Shown here in pieces: positions 38,257 to 51,900 of a stretch of 64,000 bases of DNA; within the stretch, counting starts at the first letter, position 1, and each line of letters starts with the position of its first letter. Where the stretch lies: NCBI GenBank assembly GCA_951213105.1, contig OX578146.1:55161569-55225568 (forward strand), in the 5' to 3' direction. The DNA comes from Amaurobius ferox. Taxonomy: Eukaryota; Arthropoda; Arachnida; Araneae; Amaurobiidae. The notes below the pieces were generated by a model, which was given only the letters and a program-made list of their open reading frames with translations, was not told the origin of the DNA and searched no databases. Position numbers and translations under genes: made by a program.

Positions 38257-41200
38257 TTAACAAGTGCCGTGCAATATTAGCAGAAGAAAACTATAATATA
38301 AAAGCTATAAATACTTTATTATATTAGGAAGCTAACTTGGAAGAATCATATTGAGATGAGACAGGAAGAATGATAAATAGAGCTAAAAATATTATTATGA
38401 GACTAGCTGGAGTTACTCAAACCAACAATTCTTAAGAGACTGGACTTCTCGCTGTGGTCAGTCTTTTAAGAATTGGCGCAATAGGGATACGTTAAATATT
38501 ATAAAAATTGCAACATAATGAAAATTTAATGTTTATGAAAATTGCAACACATGTCTTATATTGCAACACATGTCACATAAGTCATGTCTTATATAAAATG
38601 CACGGGATATATAATATGGAAAAGAATTATATTTTAGATTTTTATTTTAAGGTTGGATTTGCATTGCTGCAATATACAGTTTTACTCAAGACTTATTGCT
38701 GGTTTGGTTCCAGAATGTGTTATGCAATATGTTATGTATTACGGGCATTCCACATTGTACCTAGCAACTTCCACTCTTCTGTTATCTGTTCGATTTATCT
38801 GCTGCTTTTAACAAGTGCCGTGCAATATTAGCAGAAGAAAACTATAATATAAAAGCTATAAATACTTTATTACATTAGGAAGCTAACTTGGGAGAATCAT
38901 ATTGAGATAAGACAGGAAGAATGATAAATAGAGCTAAAAATATTATTATGAGACTAGCTGGAGCCACCCAAACCAACAATTCTTAAGAGACTGGACTTCT
39001 CGCTGTGGTCAGTCTTTTAAGAATTGGCGCAATAGGGATACGTTAAATATTATAAAAATTGCAACATAATGAAAATTTAATGTTTATGAAAATTGCAACA
39101 CATGTCTTATATTGCAACACATGTCACATAAGTCATGTCTTATATAAAATGCACGGGATATATAATATGGAAAAGAATTATATTTTAGATTTTTATTTTA
39201 AGGTTGGATTTGCATTGCAATATACAGTTTTACTCAAGACTTATTGCTGGTTTGGTTCCAGAATGTGTTATGCAATATGTTATGTATTACGGGCATTCCA
39301 CATTGTACCTAGCAACTTCCACTCTTCTGTTATCTGTTCGATTTATCTGCTGCTTTTAACAAGTGCCGTGCAATATTAGCAGAAGAAAACTATAATATAA
39401 AAGCTATAAATACTTTATTATATTAAGAAGCTAACTTGGAAGAATCATATTGAGATGAGACAGGAAGAATGATAAATAGAGCTAAAAATATTATTATGAG
39501 ACTAGCTGGAGTTACTCAAACCAACAATTCTTAAGAGACTGGACTTCTCGCTGTGGTCAGTCTTTTAAGAATTGGCGCAATAGGGATACGTTAAATATTA
39601 TAAAAATTGCAACATAATGAAAATTTAATGTTTATGAAAATTGCAACACATGTCTTATATTGCAACACATGTCACATAAGTCATGTCTTATATAAAATGC
39701 ACGGGATATATAATATGGAAAAGAATTATATTTTAGATTTTTATTTTAAGGTTGGATTTGCATTGCAATATACAGTTTTACTCAAGACTTATTGCTGGTT
39801 TGGTTCCAGAATGTGTTATGCAATATGTTATGTATTACGGGCATTCCACATTGTACCTAGCAACTTCCACTCTTCTGTTATCTGTTCGATTTATCTGCTG
39901 CTTTTAACAAGTGCCGTGCAATATTAGCAGAAGAAAACTATAATATAAAAGCTATAAATACTTTATTATATTAGGAAGCTAACTTGGAAGAATCATATTG
40001 AGATGAGACAGGAAGAATGATAAATAGAGCTAAAAATATTATTATGAGACTAGCTGGAGTTACTCAAACCAACAATTCTTAAGAGACTGGACTTCTCGCT
40101 GTGGTCAGTCTTTTAAGAACTGGCGCAATAGGGATACGTTAAATATTATAAAAATTGCAACATAATGAAAATTTAATGTTTATGAAAATTGCAACACATG
40201 TCTTATATTGCAACACATGTCACATAAGTCATGTCTTATATAAAATGCACGGGATATATAATATGGAAAAGAATTATATTTTAGATTTTTATTTTAAGGT
40301 TGGATTTGCATTGCAATATACAGTTTTACTCAAGACTTATTGCTGGTTTGGTTCCAGAATGTGTTATGCAATATGTTATGTATTACGGGCATTCCACATT
40401 GTACCTAGCAACTTCCACTCTTCTGTTATCTGTTCGATTTATCTGCTGCTTTTAACAAGTGCCGTGCAATATTAGCAGAAGAAAACTATAATATAAAAGC
40501 TATAAATACTTTATTATATTAGGAAGCTAACTTGGAAGAATCATATTGAGATGAGACAGGAAGAATGATAAATAGAGCTAAAAATATTATTATGAGACTA
40601 GCTGGAGTTACTCAAACCAACAATTCTTAAGAGACTGGACTTCTCGCTGTGGTCAGTCTTTTAAGAATTGGCGCAATAGGGATACGTTAAATATTATAAA
40701 AATTGCAACATAATGAAAATTTAATGTTTATGAAAATTGCAACACATGTCTTATATTGCAACACATTTCACATAAGTCATGTCTTATATAAAATGCACGG
40801 GATATATAATATGGAAAAGAATTATATTTTAGATTTTTATTTTAAGGTTGGATTTGCATTGCAATATACAGTTTTACTCAAGACTTATTGCTGGTTTGGT
40901 TCCAGAATGTGTTATGCAATATGTTATGTATTACGGGCATTCCACATTGTACCTAGCAACTTCCACTCTTCTGTTATCTGTTCGATTTATCTGCTGCTTT
41001 TAACAAGTGCCGTGCAATATTAGCAGAAGAAAACTATAATATAAAAGCTATAAATACTTTATTATATTAGGAAGCTAACTTGGAAGAATCATATTGAGAT
41101 GAGACAGGAAGAATGATAAATAGAGCTAAAAATATTATTATGAGACTAGCTGGAGTTACTCAAACCAATAATTCTTAAGAGACTGGACTTCTCGCTGTGG

Positions 41201-44200
41201 TCAGTCTTTTAAGAATTGGCGCAATAGGGATACGTTAAATATTATAAAAATTGCAACATAATGAAAATTTAATGTTTATGAAAATTGCAACACATGTCTT
41301 ATATTGCAACACATGTCACATAAGTCATGTCTTATATAAAATGCACGGGATATATAATATGGAAAAGAATTATATTTTAGATTTTTATTTTAAGGTTGGA
41401 TTTGCATTGCAATATACAGTTTTACTCAAGACTTATTGCTGGTTTGGTTCCAGAATGTGTTATGCAATATGTTATGTATTACGGGCATTACACATTGTAC
41501 CTAGCAACTTCCACTCTTCTGTTATCTGTTCGATTTATCTGCTGCTTTTAACAAGTGCCGTGCAATATTAGCAGAAGAAAACTATAATATAAAAGCTATA
41601 AATACTTTATTATATTAGGAAGCTAACTTGGAAGAATCATATTGAGATGAGACAGGAAGAATGACAAATAGAGCTAAAAATATTATTATGAGACTAGCTG
41701 GAGTTACTCAAACCAACAATTCTTAAGAGACTGGACTTCTCGCTGTGGTCAGTCTTTTAAGAATTGGCGCAATAGGGATACGTTAAATATTATAAAAATT
41801 GCAACATAATGAAAATTTAATGTTTATGAAAATTGCAACACATGTCTTATATTGCAACACATGTCACATAAGTCATGTCTTATATAAAATGCACGGGATA
41901 TATAATATGGAAAAGAATTATATTTTAGATTTTTATTTTAAGGTTGGATTTGCATTGCAATATACAGTTTTACTCAAGACTTATTGCTGGTTTGGTTCCA
42001 GAATGTGTTATGCAATATGTTATGTATTACGGGCATTCCACATTGTACCTAGCAACTTCCACTCTTCTGTTATCTGTTCGATTTATCTGCTGCTTTTAAC
42101 AAGTGCCGTGCAATATTAGCAGAAGAAAACTATAATATAAAAGCTATAAATACTTTATTATATTAGGAAGCTAACTTGGAAGAATCATATTGAGATGAGA
42201 CAGGAAGAATGATAAATAGAGCTAAAAATATTATTATGAGACTAGCTGGAGTTACTCAAACCAACAATTCTTAAGAGACTGGACTTCTCGCTGTGGTCAG
42301 TCTTTTAAGAATTGGCGCAATAGGGATACGTTAAATATTATAAAAATTGCAACATAATGAAAATTTAATGTTTATGAAAATTGCAACACATGTCTTATAT
42401 TGCAACACATGTCACATAAGTCATGTCTTATATAAAATGCACGGGATATATAATATGGAAAAGAATTATATTTTAGATTTTTATTTTAAGGTTGGATTTG
42501 CATTGCTGCAATATACAGTTTTACTCAAGACTTATTGCTGGTTTGGTTCCAGAATGTGTTATGCAATATGTTATGTATTACGGGCATTCCACATTGTACC
42601 TAGCAACTTCCACTCTTCTGTTATCTGTTCGATTTATCTGCTGCTTTTAACAAGTGCCGTGCAATATTAGCAGAAGAAAAATATAATATAAAAGCTATAA
42701 ATACTTTATTACATTAGGAAGCTAACTTGGGAGAATCATATTGAGATAAGACAGGAAGAATGATAAATAGAGCTAAAAATATTATTATGAGACTAGCTGG
42801 AGCCACCCAAACCAACAATTCTTAAGAGACTGGACTTCTCGCTGTGGTCAGTCTTTTAAGAATTGGCGCAATAGGGATACGTTAAATATTATAAAAATTG
42901 CAACATAATGAAAATTTAATGTTTATGAAAATTGCAACACATGTCTTATATTGCAACACATGTCACATAAGTCATGTCTTATATAAAATGCACGGGATAT
43001 ATAATATGGAAAATAATTATATTTTAGATTTTTATTTTAAGGTTGGATTTGCATTGCAATATACAGTTTTACTCAAGACTTATTGCTGGTTTGGTTCCAG
43101 AATGTGTTATGCAATATGTTATGTATTACGGGCATTCCACATTGTACCTAGCAACTTCCACTCTTCTGTTATCTGTTCGATTTATCTGCTGCTTTTAACA
43201 AGTGCCGTGCAATATTAGCAGAAGAAAACTATAATATAAAAGCTATAAATACTTTATTATATTAGGAAGCTAACTTGGAAGAATCATATTGAGATGAGAC
43301 AGGAAGAATGATAAATAGAGCTAAAAATATTATTATGAGACTAGCTGGAGTTACTCAAACCAACAATTCTTAAGAGACTGGACTTCTCGCTGTGGTCAGT
43401 CTTTTAAGAATTGGCGCAATAGGGATACGTTAAATATTATAAAAATTGCAACATAATGAAAATTTAATGTTTATGAAAATTGCAACACATGTCTTATATT
43501 GCAACACATGTCACATAAGTCATGTCTTATATAAAATGCACGGGATATATAATATGGAAAAGAATTATATTTTAGATTTTTATTTTAAGGTTGGATTTGC
43601 ATTGCAATATACAGTTTTACTCAAGACTTATTGCTGGTTTGGTTCCAGAATGTGTTATGCAATATGTTATGTATTACGGGCATTCCACATTGTACCTAGC
43701 AACTTCCACTCTTCTGTTATCTGTTCGATTTATCTGCTGCTTTTAACAAGTGCCGTGCAATATTAGCAGAAGAAAACTATAATATAAAAGCTATAAATAC
43801 TTTATTAAATTAGGAAGCTAACTTGGAAGAATCATATTGAGATGAGACAGGAAGAATGATAAATAGAGCTAAAAATATTATTATGAGACTAGCTGGAGTT
43901 ACTCAAACCAACAATTCTTAAGAGACTGGACTTCTCGCTGTGGTCAGTCTTTTAAGAATTGGCGCAATAGGGATACGTTAAATATTATAAAAATTGCAAC
44001 ATAATGAAAATTTAATGTTTATGAAAATTGCAACACATGTCTTATATTGCAACACATGTCACATAAGTCATGTCTTATATAAAATGCACGGGATATATAA
44101 TATGGAAAAGAATTATATTTTAGATTTTTATTTTAAGGTTGGATTTGCATTGCTGCAATATACAGTTTTACTCAAGACTTATTGCTGGTTTGGTTCCAGA

Positions 44201-45405
44201 ATGTGTTATGCAATATGTTATGTATTACGGGCATTCCACATTGTACCTAGCAACTTCCACTCTTCTGTTATCTGTTCGATTTATCTGCTGCTTTTAACAA
44301 GTTCCGTGCAATATTAGCAGAAGAAAACTATAATATAAAAGCTATAAATACTTTATTACATTAGGAAGCTAACTTGGGAGAATCATATTGAGATAAGACA
44401 GGAAGAATGATAAATAGAGCTAAAAATATTATTATGAGACCAGCTGGAGCCACCCAAACCAACAATTCTTAAGAGACTGGACTTCTCGCTGTGGTCAGTC
44501 TTTTAAGAATTGGCGCAATAGGGATACGTTAAATATTATAAAAATTGCAACATAATGAAAATTTAATGTTTATGAAAATTGCAACACATGTCTTATATTG
44601 CAACACATGTCACATAAGTCATGTCTTATATAAAATGCACGGGATATATAATATGGAAAAGAATTATATTTTAGATTTTTATTTTAAGGTTGGATTTGCA
44701 TTGCTGCAATATACAGTTTTACTCAAGACTTATTGCTGGTTTGGTTCCAGAATGTGTTATGCAATATGTTATGTATTACGGGCATTCCACATTGTACCTA
44801 GCAACTTCCACTCTTCTGTTATCTGTTCGATTTATCTGCTGCTTTTAACAAGTGCCGTGCAATATTAGCAGAAGAAAAATATAATATAAAAGCTATAAAT
44901 ACTTTATTACATTAGGAAGCTAACTTGGGAGAATCATATTGAGATAAGACAGGAAGAATGATAAATAGAGCTAAAAATATTATTATGAGACTAGCTGGAG
45001 CCACCCAAACCAACAATTCTTAAGAGACTGGACTTCTCGCTGTGGTCAGTCTTTTAAGAATTGGCGCAATAGGGATACGTTAAATATTATAAAAATTGCA
45101 ACATAATGAAAATTTAATGTTTATGAAAATTGCAACACATGTCTTATATTGCAACACATGTCACATAAGTCATGTCTTATATAAAATGCACGGGATATAT
45201 AATATGGAAAAGAATTATATTTTAGATTTTTATTTTAAGGTTGGATTTGCATTGCAATATACAGTTTTACTCAAGACTTATTGCTGGTTTGGTTCCAGAA
45301 TGTGTTATGCAATATGTTATGTATTACGGGCATTCCACATTGTACCTAGCAACTTCCACTCTTCTGTTATCTGTTCGATTTATCTGCTGCTTTTAACAAG
45401 TGCCG
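38257..45405. repeat. Satellite array, block 5
   Basis: About 12 monomers, mostly B short, ending with A long and A short units. The unit near 41251 has both caataattc and cattacac. The junction near 42680-42715 joins a gaagaaaaat B long unit to an A short unit with no extra bases, so it looks like an empty version of the mariner site. Private variants include aagaactgg (40119), acatttcac (40767), gacaaatag (41664) and gttccgtgc (44302). No gene is visible. Confidence 0.96.
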
Positions 45406-45994
45406 TATGTCAAAAAGCTTTCTCTTAAATTCCACGGAGGTCTGAGAAGCGTGAACAATCCTACGTTGGACAGCATCCCTCACTATCGAATAGGGCACCC
45501 GGGGTCGCATAAGCGCCCTCGGTCGTTACCTACAAGATCGGTGAGAGATGTCTTCTTCCGCCCTAAAAAGCGGTTACGTCCATCCTAGCCTTGTGCTCTC
45601 AATTTAGATGCTGACTCTAGTATGCTGTACCCCTCCCTTGCTTTTGGGAATTCGCGTTTTTCGTTGGCAAGCTACCTTTTATGTCGTCGCTACTAGGCAC
45701 TGCTCAAGCTCAAGGCCCTGCGCCCCTCGGGGCGCCCCAGTCTATCCCCCTCTTTTCTCTCTCTGTTGGGAACCCGCTTGGGCCCCAACTTCTCTGTTTT
45801 TCTGAAGACCTGGGGAAGGCCACGACCTAGGTCGCGCCCCCCCCCAGGCATATCTTAGATATTAAATTCTATCAGATGTTTAAAAGCCTTTTTATTACTT
45901 CCTCTTTATGTCTATTTTTCTCTTCGCCTGGAGTTTAAAGGGAGGAGTCTTCCTCTCCTGGGTACTCCACTGACCCCGTCCTTGAGTCCTTGAG
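45406..45994. mobile_element. ~587-bp retroposon-like insertion, copy 4 (589 bp)
   Basis: Same position and flanking duplication (45393-45405 and 45995-46007). It is the most diverged copy: one extra g (aagcggttacg), one extra t (gcttttggg), a g-to-c change (gaaggccacg) and a nine-C run. The single-base gains shift or merge the small open frames seen in the other copies, which argues that those frames are not coding. Following units match those after copy 3 at an offset of 7,738 bp. Confidence 0.77.
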
Positions 45995-48900
45995 TTAACA
46001 AGTGCCGTGCAATATTAGCAGAAGAAAACTATAATATAAAAGCTATAAATACTTTATTATATTAGGAAGCTAACTTGGAAGAATCATATTGAGATGAGAC
46101 AGGAAGAATGATAAATAGAGCTAAAAATATTATTATGAGACTAGCTGGAGTTACTCAAACCAACAATTCTTAAGAGACTGGACTTCTCGCTGTGGTCAGT
46201 CTTTTAAGAATTGGCGCAATAGGGATACGTTAAATATTATAAAAATTGCAACATAATGAAAATTTAATGTTTATGAAAATTGCAACACATGTCTTATATT
46301 GCAACACATGTCACATAAGTCATGTCTTATATAAAATGCACGGGATATATAATATGGAAAAGAATTATATTTTAGATTTTTATTTTAAGGTTGGATTTGC
46401 ATTGCTGCAATATACAGTTTTACTCAAGACTTATTGCTGGTTTGGTTCCAGAATGTGTTATGCAATATGTTATGTATTACGGGCATTCCACATTGTACCT
46501 AGCAACTTCCACTCTTCTGTTATCTGTTCGATTTATCTGCTGCTTTTAACAAGTGCCGTGCAATATTAGCAGAAGAAAACTATAATATAAAAGCTATAAA
46601 TACTTTATTACATTAGGAAGCTAACTTGGGAGAATCATATTGAGATAAGACAGGAAGAATGATAAATAGAGCTAAAAATATTATTATGAGACTAGCTGGA
46701 GCCACCCAAACCAACAATTCTTAAGAGACTGGACTTCTCGCTGTGGTCAGTCTTTTAAGAATTGGCGCAATAGGGATACGTTAAATATTATAAAAATTGC
46801 AACATAATGAAAATTTAATGTTTATGAAAATTGCAACACATGTCTTATATTGCAACACATGTCACATAAGTCATGTCTTATATAAAATGCACGGGATATA
46901 TAATATGGAAAAGAATTATATTTTAGATTTTTATTTTAAGGTTGGATTTGCATTGCAATATACAGTTTTACTCAAGACTTATTGCTGGTTTGGTTCCAGA
47001 ATGTGTTATGCAATATGTTATGTATTACGGGCATTCCACATTGTACCTAGCAACTTCCACTCTTCTGTTATCTGTTCGATTTATCTGCTGCTTTTAACAA
47101 GTGCCGTGCAATATTAGCAGAAGAAAACTATAATATAAAAGCTATAAATACTTTATTATATTAGGAAGCTAACTTGGAAGAATCATATTGCGATTAGACA
47201 GGAAGAATGATAAATAGAGCTAAAAATATTATTATGAGACTAGCTGGAGTTACTCAAACCAACAATTCTTAAGAGACTGGACTTCTCGCTGTGGTCAGTC
47301 TTTTAAGAATTGGCGCAATAGGGATACGTTAAATATTATAAAAATTGCAACATAATGAAAATTTAATGTTTATGAAAATTGCAACACATGTCTTATATTG
47401 CAACACATGTCACATAAGTCATGTCTTATATAAAATGCACGGGATATATAATATGGAAAAGAATTATATTTTAGATTTTTATTTTAAGGTTGGATTTGCA
47501 TTGCAATATACAGTTTTACTCAAGACTTATTGCTGGTTTGGTTCCAGAATGTGTTATGCAATATGTTATGTATTACGGGCATTCCACATTGTACCTAGCA
47601 ACTTCCACTCTTCTGTTATCTGTTCGATTTATCTGCTGCTTTTAACAAGTGCCGTGCAATATTAGCAGAAGAAAACTATAATATAAAAGCTATAAATACT
47701 TTATTATATTAGGAAGCTAACTTGGAAGAATCATATTGAGATGAGACAGGAAGAATGATAAATAGAGCTAAAAATATTATTATGAGACTAGCTGGAGTTA
47801 CTCAAACCAACAATTCTTAAGAGACTGGACTTCTCGCTGTGGTCAGTCTTTTAAGAATTGGCGCAATAGGGATACGTTAAATATTATAAAAATTGCAACA
47901 TAATGAAAATTTAATGTTTATGAAAATTGCAACACATGTCTTATATTGCAACACATGTCACATAAGTCATGTCTTATATAAAATGCACGGGATATATAAT
48001 ATGGAAAATAATTATATTTTAGATTTTTATTTTAAGGTTGGATTTGCATTGCAATATACAGTTTTACTCAAGACTTATTGCTGGTTTGGTTCCAGAATGT
48101 GTTATGCAATATGTTATGTATTACGGGCATTCCACATTGTACCTAGCAACTTCCACTCTTCTGTTATCTGTTCGATTTATCTGCTGCTTTTAACAAGTGC
48201 CGTGCAATATTAGCAGAAGAAAACTATAATATAAAAGCTATAAATACTTTATTATATTAGGAAGCTAACTTGGAAGAATCATATTGAGATGAGACAGGAA
48301 GAATGATAAATAGAGCTAAAAATATTATTATGAGACTAGCTGGAGTTACTCAAACCAACAATTCTTAAGAGACTGGACTTCTCGCTGTGGTCAGTCTTTT
48401 AAGAATTGGCGCAATAGGGATACGTTAAATATTATAAAAATTGCAACATAATGAAAATTTAATGTTTATGAAAATTGCAACACATGTCTTATATTGCAAC
48501 ACATGTCACATAAGTCATGTCTTATATAAAATGCACGGGATATATAATATGGAAAAGAATTATATTTTAGATTTTTATTTTAAGGTTGGATTTGCATTGC
48601 AATATACAGTTTTACTCAAGACTTATTGCTGGTTTGGTTCCAGAATGTGTTATGCAATATGTTATGTATTACGGGCATTCCACATTGTACCTAGCAACTT
48701 CCACTCTTCTGTTATCTGTTCGATTTATCTGCTGCTTTTAACAAGTGCCGTGCAATATTAGCAGAAGAAAACTATAATATAAAAGCTATACATACTTTAT
48801 TATATTAGGAAGCTAACTTGGAAGAATCATATTGAGATGAGACAGGAAGAATGATAAATAGAGCTAAAAATATTATTATGAGACTAGCTGGAGTTACTCA

Positions 48901-51900
48901 AACCAACAATTCTTAAGAGACTGGACTTCTCGCTGTGGTCAGTCTTTTAAGAATTGGCGCAATAGGGATACGTTAAATATTATAAAAATTGCAACATAAT
49001 GAAAATTTAATGTTTATGAAAATTGCAACACATGTCTTATATTGCAACACATGTCACATAAGTCATGTCTTATATAAAATGCACGGGATATATAATATGG
49101 AAAAGAATTATATTTTAGATTTTTATTTTAAGGTTGGATTTGCATTGCAATATACAGTTTTACTCAAGACTTATTGCTGGTTTGGTTCCAGAATGTGTTA
49201 TGCAATATGTTATGTATTACGGGCATTCCACATTGTACCTAGCAACTTCCACTCTTCTGTTATCTGTTCGATTTATCTGCTGCTTTTAACAAGTGCCGTG
49301 CAATATTAGCAGAAGAAAACTATAATATAAAAGCTATAAATACTTTATTATATTAGGAAGCTAACTTGGAAGAATCATATTGAGATGAGACAGGAAGAAT
49401 GATAAATAGAGCTAAAAATATTATTATGAGACTAGCTGGAGTTACTCAAACCAACAATTCTTAAGAGACTGGACTTCTCGCTGTGGTCAGTCTTTTAAGA
49501 ATTGGCGCAATAGGGATACGTTAAATATTATAAAAATTGCAACATAATGAAAATTTAATGTTTATGAAAATTGCAACACATGTCTTATATTGCAACACAT
49601 GTCACATAAGTCATGTCTTATATAAAATGCACGGGATATATAATATGGAAAAGAATTATATTTTAGATTTTTATTTTAAGGTTGGATTTGCATTGCAATA
49701 TACAGTTTTACTCAAGACTTATTGCTGGTTTGGTTCCAGAATGTGTTATGCAATATGTTATGTATTACGGGCATTCCACATTGTACCTAGCAACTTCCAC
49801 TCTTCTGTTATCTGTTCGATTTATCTGCTGCTTTTAACAAGTGCCGTGCAATATTAGCAGAAGAAAACTATAATATAAAAGCTATAAATACTTTATTATA
49901 TTAGGAAGCTAACTTGGAAGAATCATATTGAGATGAGACAGGAAGAATGATAAATAGAGCTAAAAATATTATTATGGGACTAGCTGGAGTTACTCAAACC
50001 AACAATTCTTAAGAGACTGGACTTCTCGCTGTGGTCAGTCTTTTAAGAATTGGCGCAATAGGGATACGTTAAATATTATAAAAATTGCAACATAATGAAA
50101 ATTTAATGTTTATGAAAATTGCAACACATGTCTTATATTGCAACACATGTCACATAAGTCATGTCTTATATAAAATGCACGGGATATATAATATGGAAAA
50201 GAATTATATTTTAGATTTTTATTTTAAGGTTGGATTTGCATTGCTGCAATATACAGTTTTACTCAAGACTTATTGCTGGTTTGGTTCCAGAATGTGTTAT
50301 GCAATATGTTATGTATTACGGGCATTCCACATTGTACCTAGCAACTTCCACTCTTCTGTTATCTGTTCGATTTATCTGCTGCTTTTAACAAGTGCCGTGC
50401 AATATTAGCAGAAGAAAACTATAATATAAAAGCTATAAATACTTTATTATATTAGGAAGCTAACTTGGAAGAATCATATTGAGATGAGACAGGAAGAATG
50501 ATAAATAGAGCTAAAAATATTATTATGAGACTAGCTGGAGTTACTCAAACCAACAATTCTTAAGAGACTGGACTTCTCGCTGTGGTCAGTCTTTTAAGAA
50601 TTGGCGCAATAGGGATACGTTAAATATTATAAAAATTGCAACATAATGAAAATTTAATGTTTATGAAAATTGCAACACATGTCTTATATTGCAACACATG
50701 TCACATAAGTCATGTCTTATATAAAATGCACGGGATATATAATATGGAAAAGAATTATATTTTAGATTTTTATTTTAAGGTTGGATTTGCATTGCAATAT
50801 ACAGTTTTACTCAAGACTTATTGCTGGTTTGGTTCCAGAATGTGTTATGCAATATGTTATGTATTACGGGCATTCCACATTGTACCTAGCAACTTCCACT
50901 CTTCTGTTATCTGTTCGATTTATCTGCTGCTTTTAACAAGTGCCGTGCAATATTAGCAGAAGAAAACTATAATATAAAAGCTATAAATACTTTATTATAT
51001 TAGGAAGCTAACTTGGAAGAATCATATTGAGATGAGACAGGAAGAATGATAAATAGAGCTAAAAATATTATTATGAGACTAGCTGGAGTTACTCAAACCA
51101 ACAATTCTTAAGAGACTGGACTTCTCGCTGTGGTCAGTCTTTTAAGAATTGGCGCAATAGGGATACGTTAAATATTATAAAAATTGCAACATAATGAAAA
51201 TTTAATGTTTATGAAAATTGCAACACATGTCTTATATTGCAACACATGTCACATAAGTCATGTCTTATATAAAATGCACGGGATATATAATATGGAAAAG
51301 AATTATATTTTAGATTTTTATTTTAAGGTTGGATTTGCATTGCAATATACAGTTTTACTCAAGACTTATTGCTGGTTTGGTTCCAGAATGTGTTATGCAA
51401 TATGTTATGTATTACGGGCATTCCACATTGTACCTAGCAACTTCCACTCTTCTGTTATCTGTTCGATTTATCTGCTGCTTTTAACAAGTGCCGTGCAATA
51501 TTAGCAGAAGAAAACTATAATATAAAAGCTATAAATACTTTATTATATTAGGAAGCTAACTTGGAAGAATCATATTGAGATGAGACAGGAAGAATGATAA
51601 ATAGAGCTAAAAATATTATTATGAGACTAGCTGGAGTTACTCAAACCAACAATTCTTAAGAGACTGGACTTCTCGCTGTGGTCAGTCTTTTAAGAATTGG
51701 CGCAATAGGGATACGTTAAATATTATAAAAATTGCAACATAATGAAAATTTAATGTTTATGAAAATTGCAACACATGTCTTATATTGCAACACATGTCAC
51801 ATAAGTCATGTCTTATATAAAATGCACGGGATATATAATATGGAAAAGAATTATATTTTAGATTTTTATTTTAAGGTTGGATTTGCATTGCAATATACAG

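Noticed and set aside
42670..42720. Further mariner scars at other gaagaaaaat junctions (also near 44,880, 61,400 and 63,045)
   Set aside because: These junctions read ataaatactttatt with no extra bases, so the gaagaaaaat variant alone does not mark excision.
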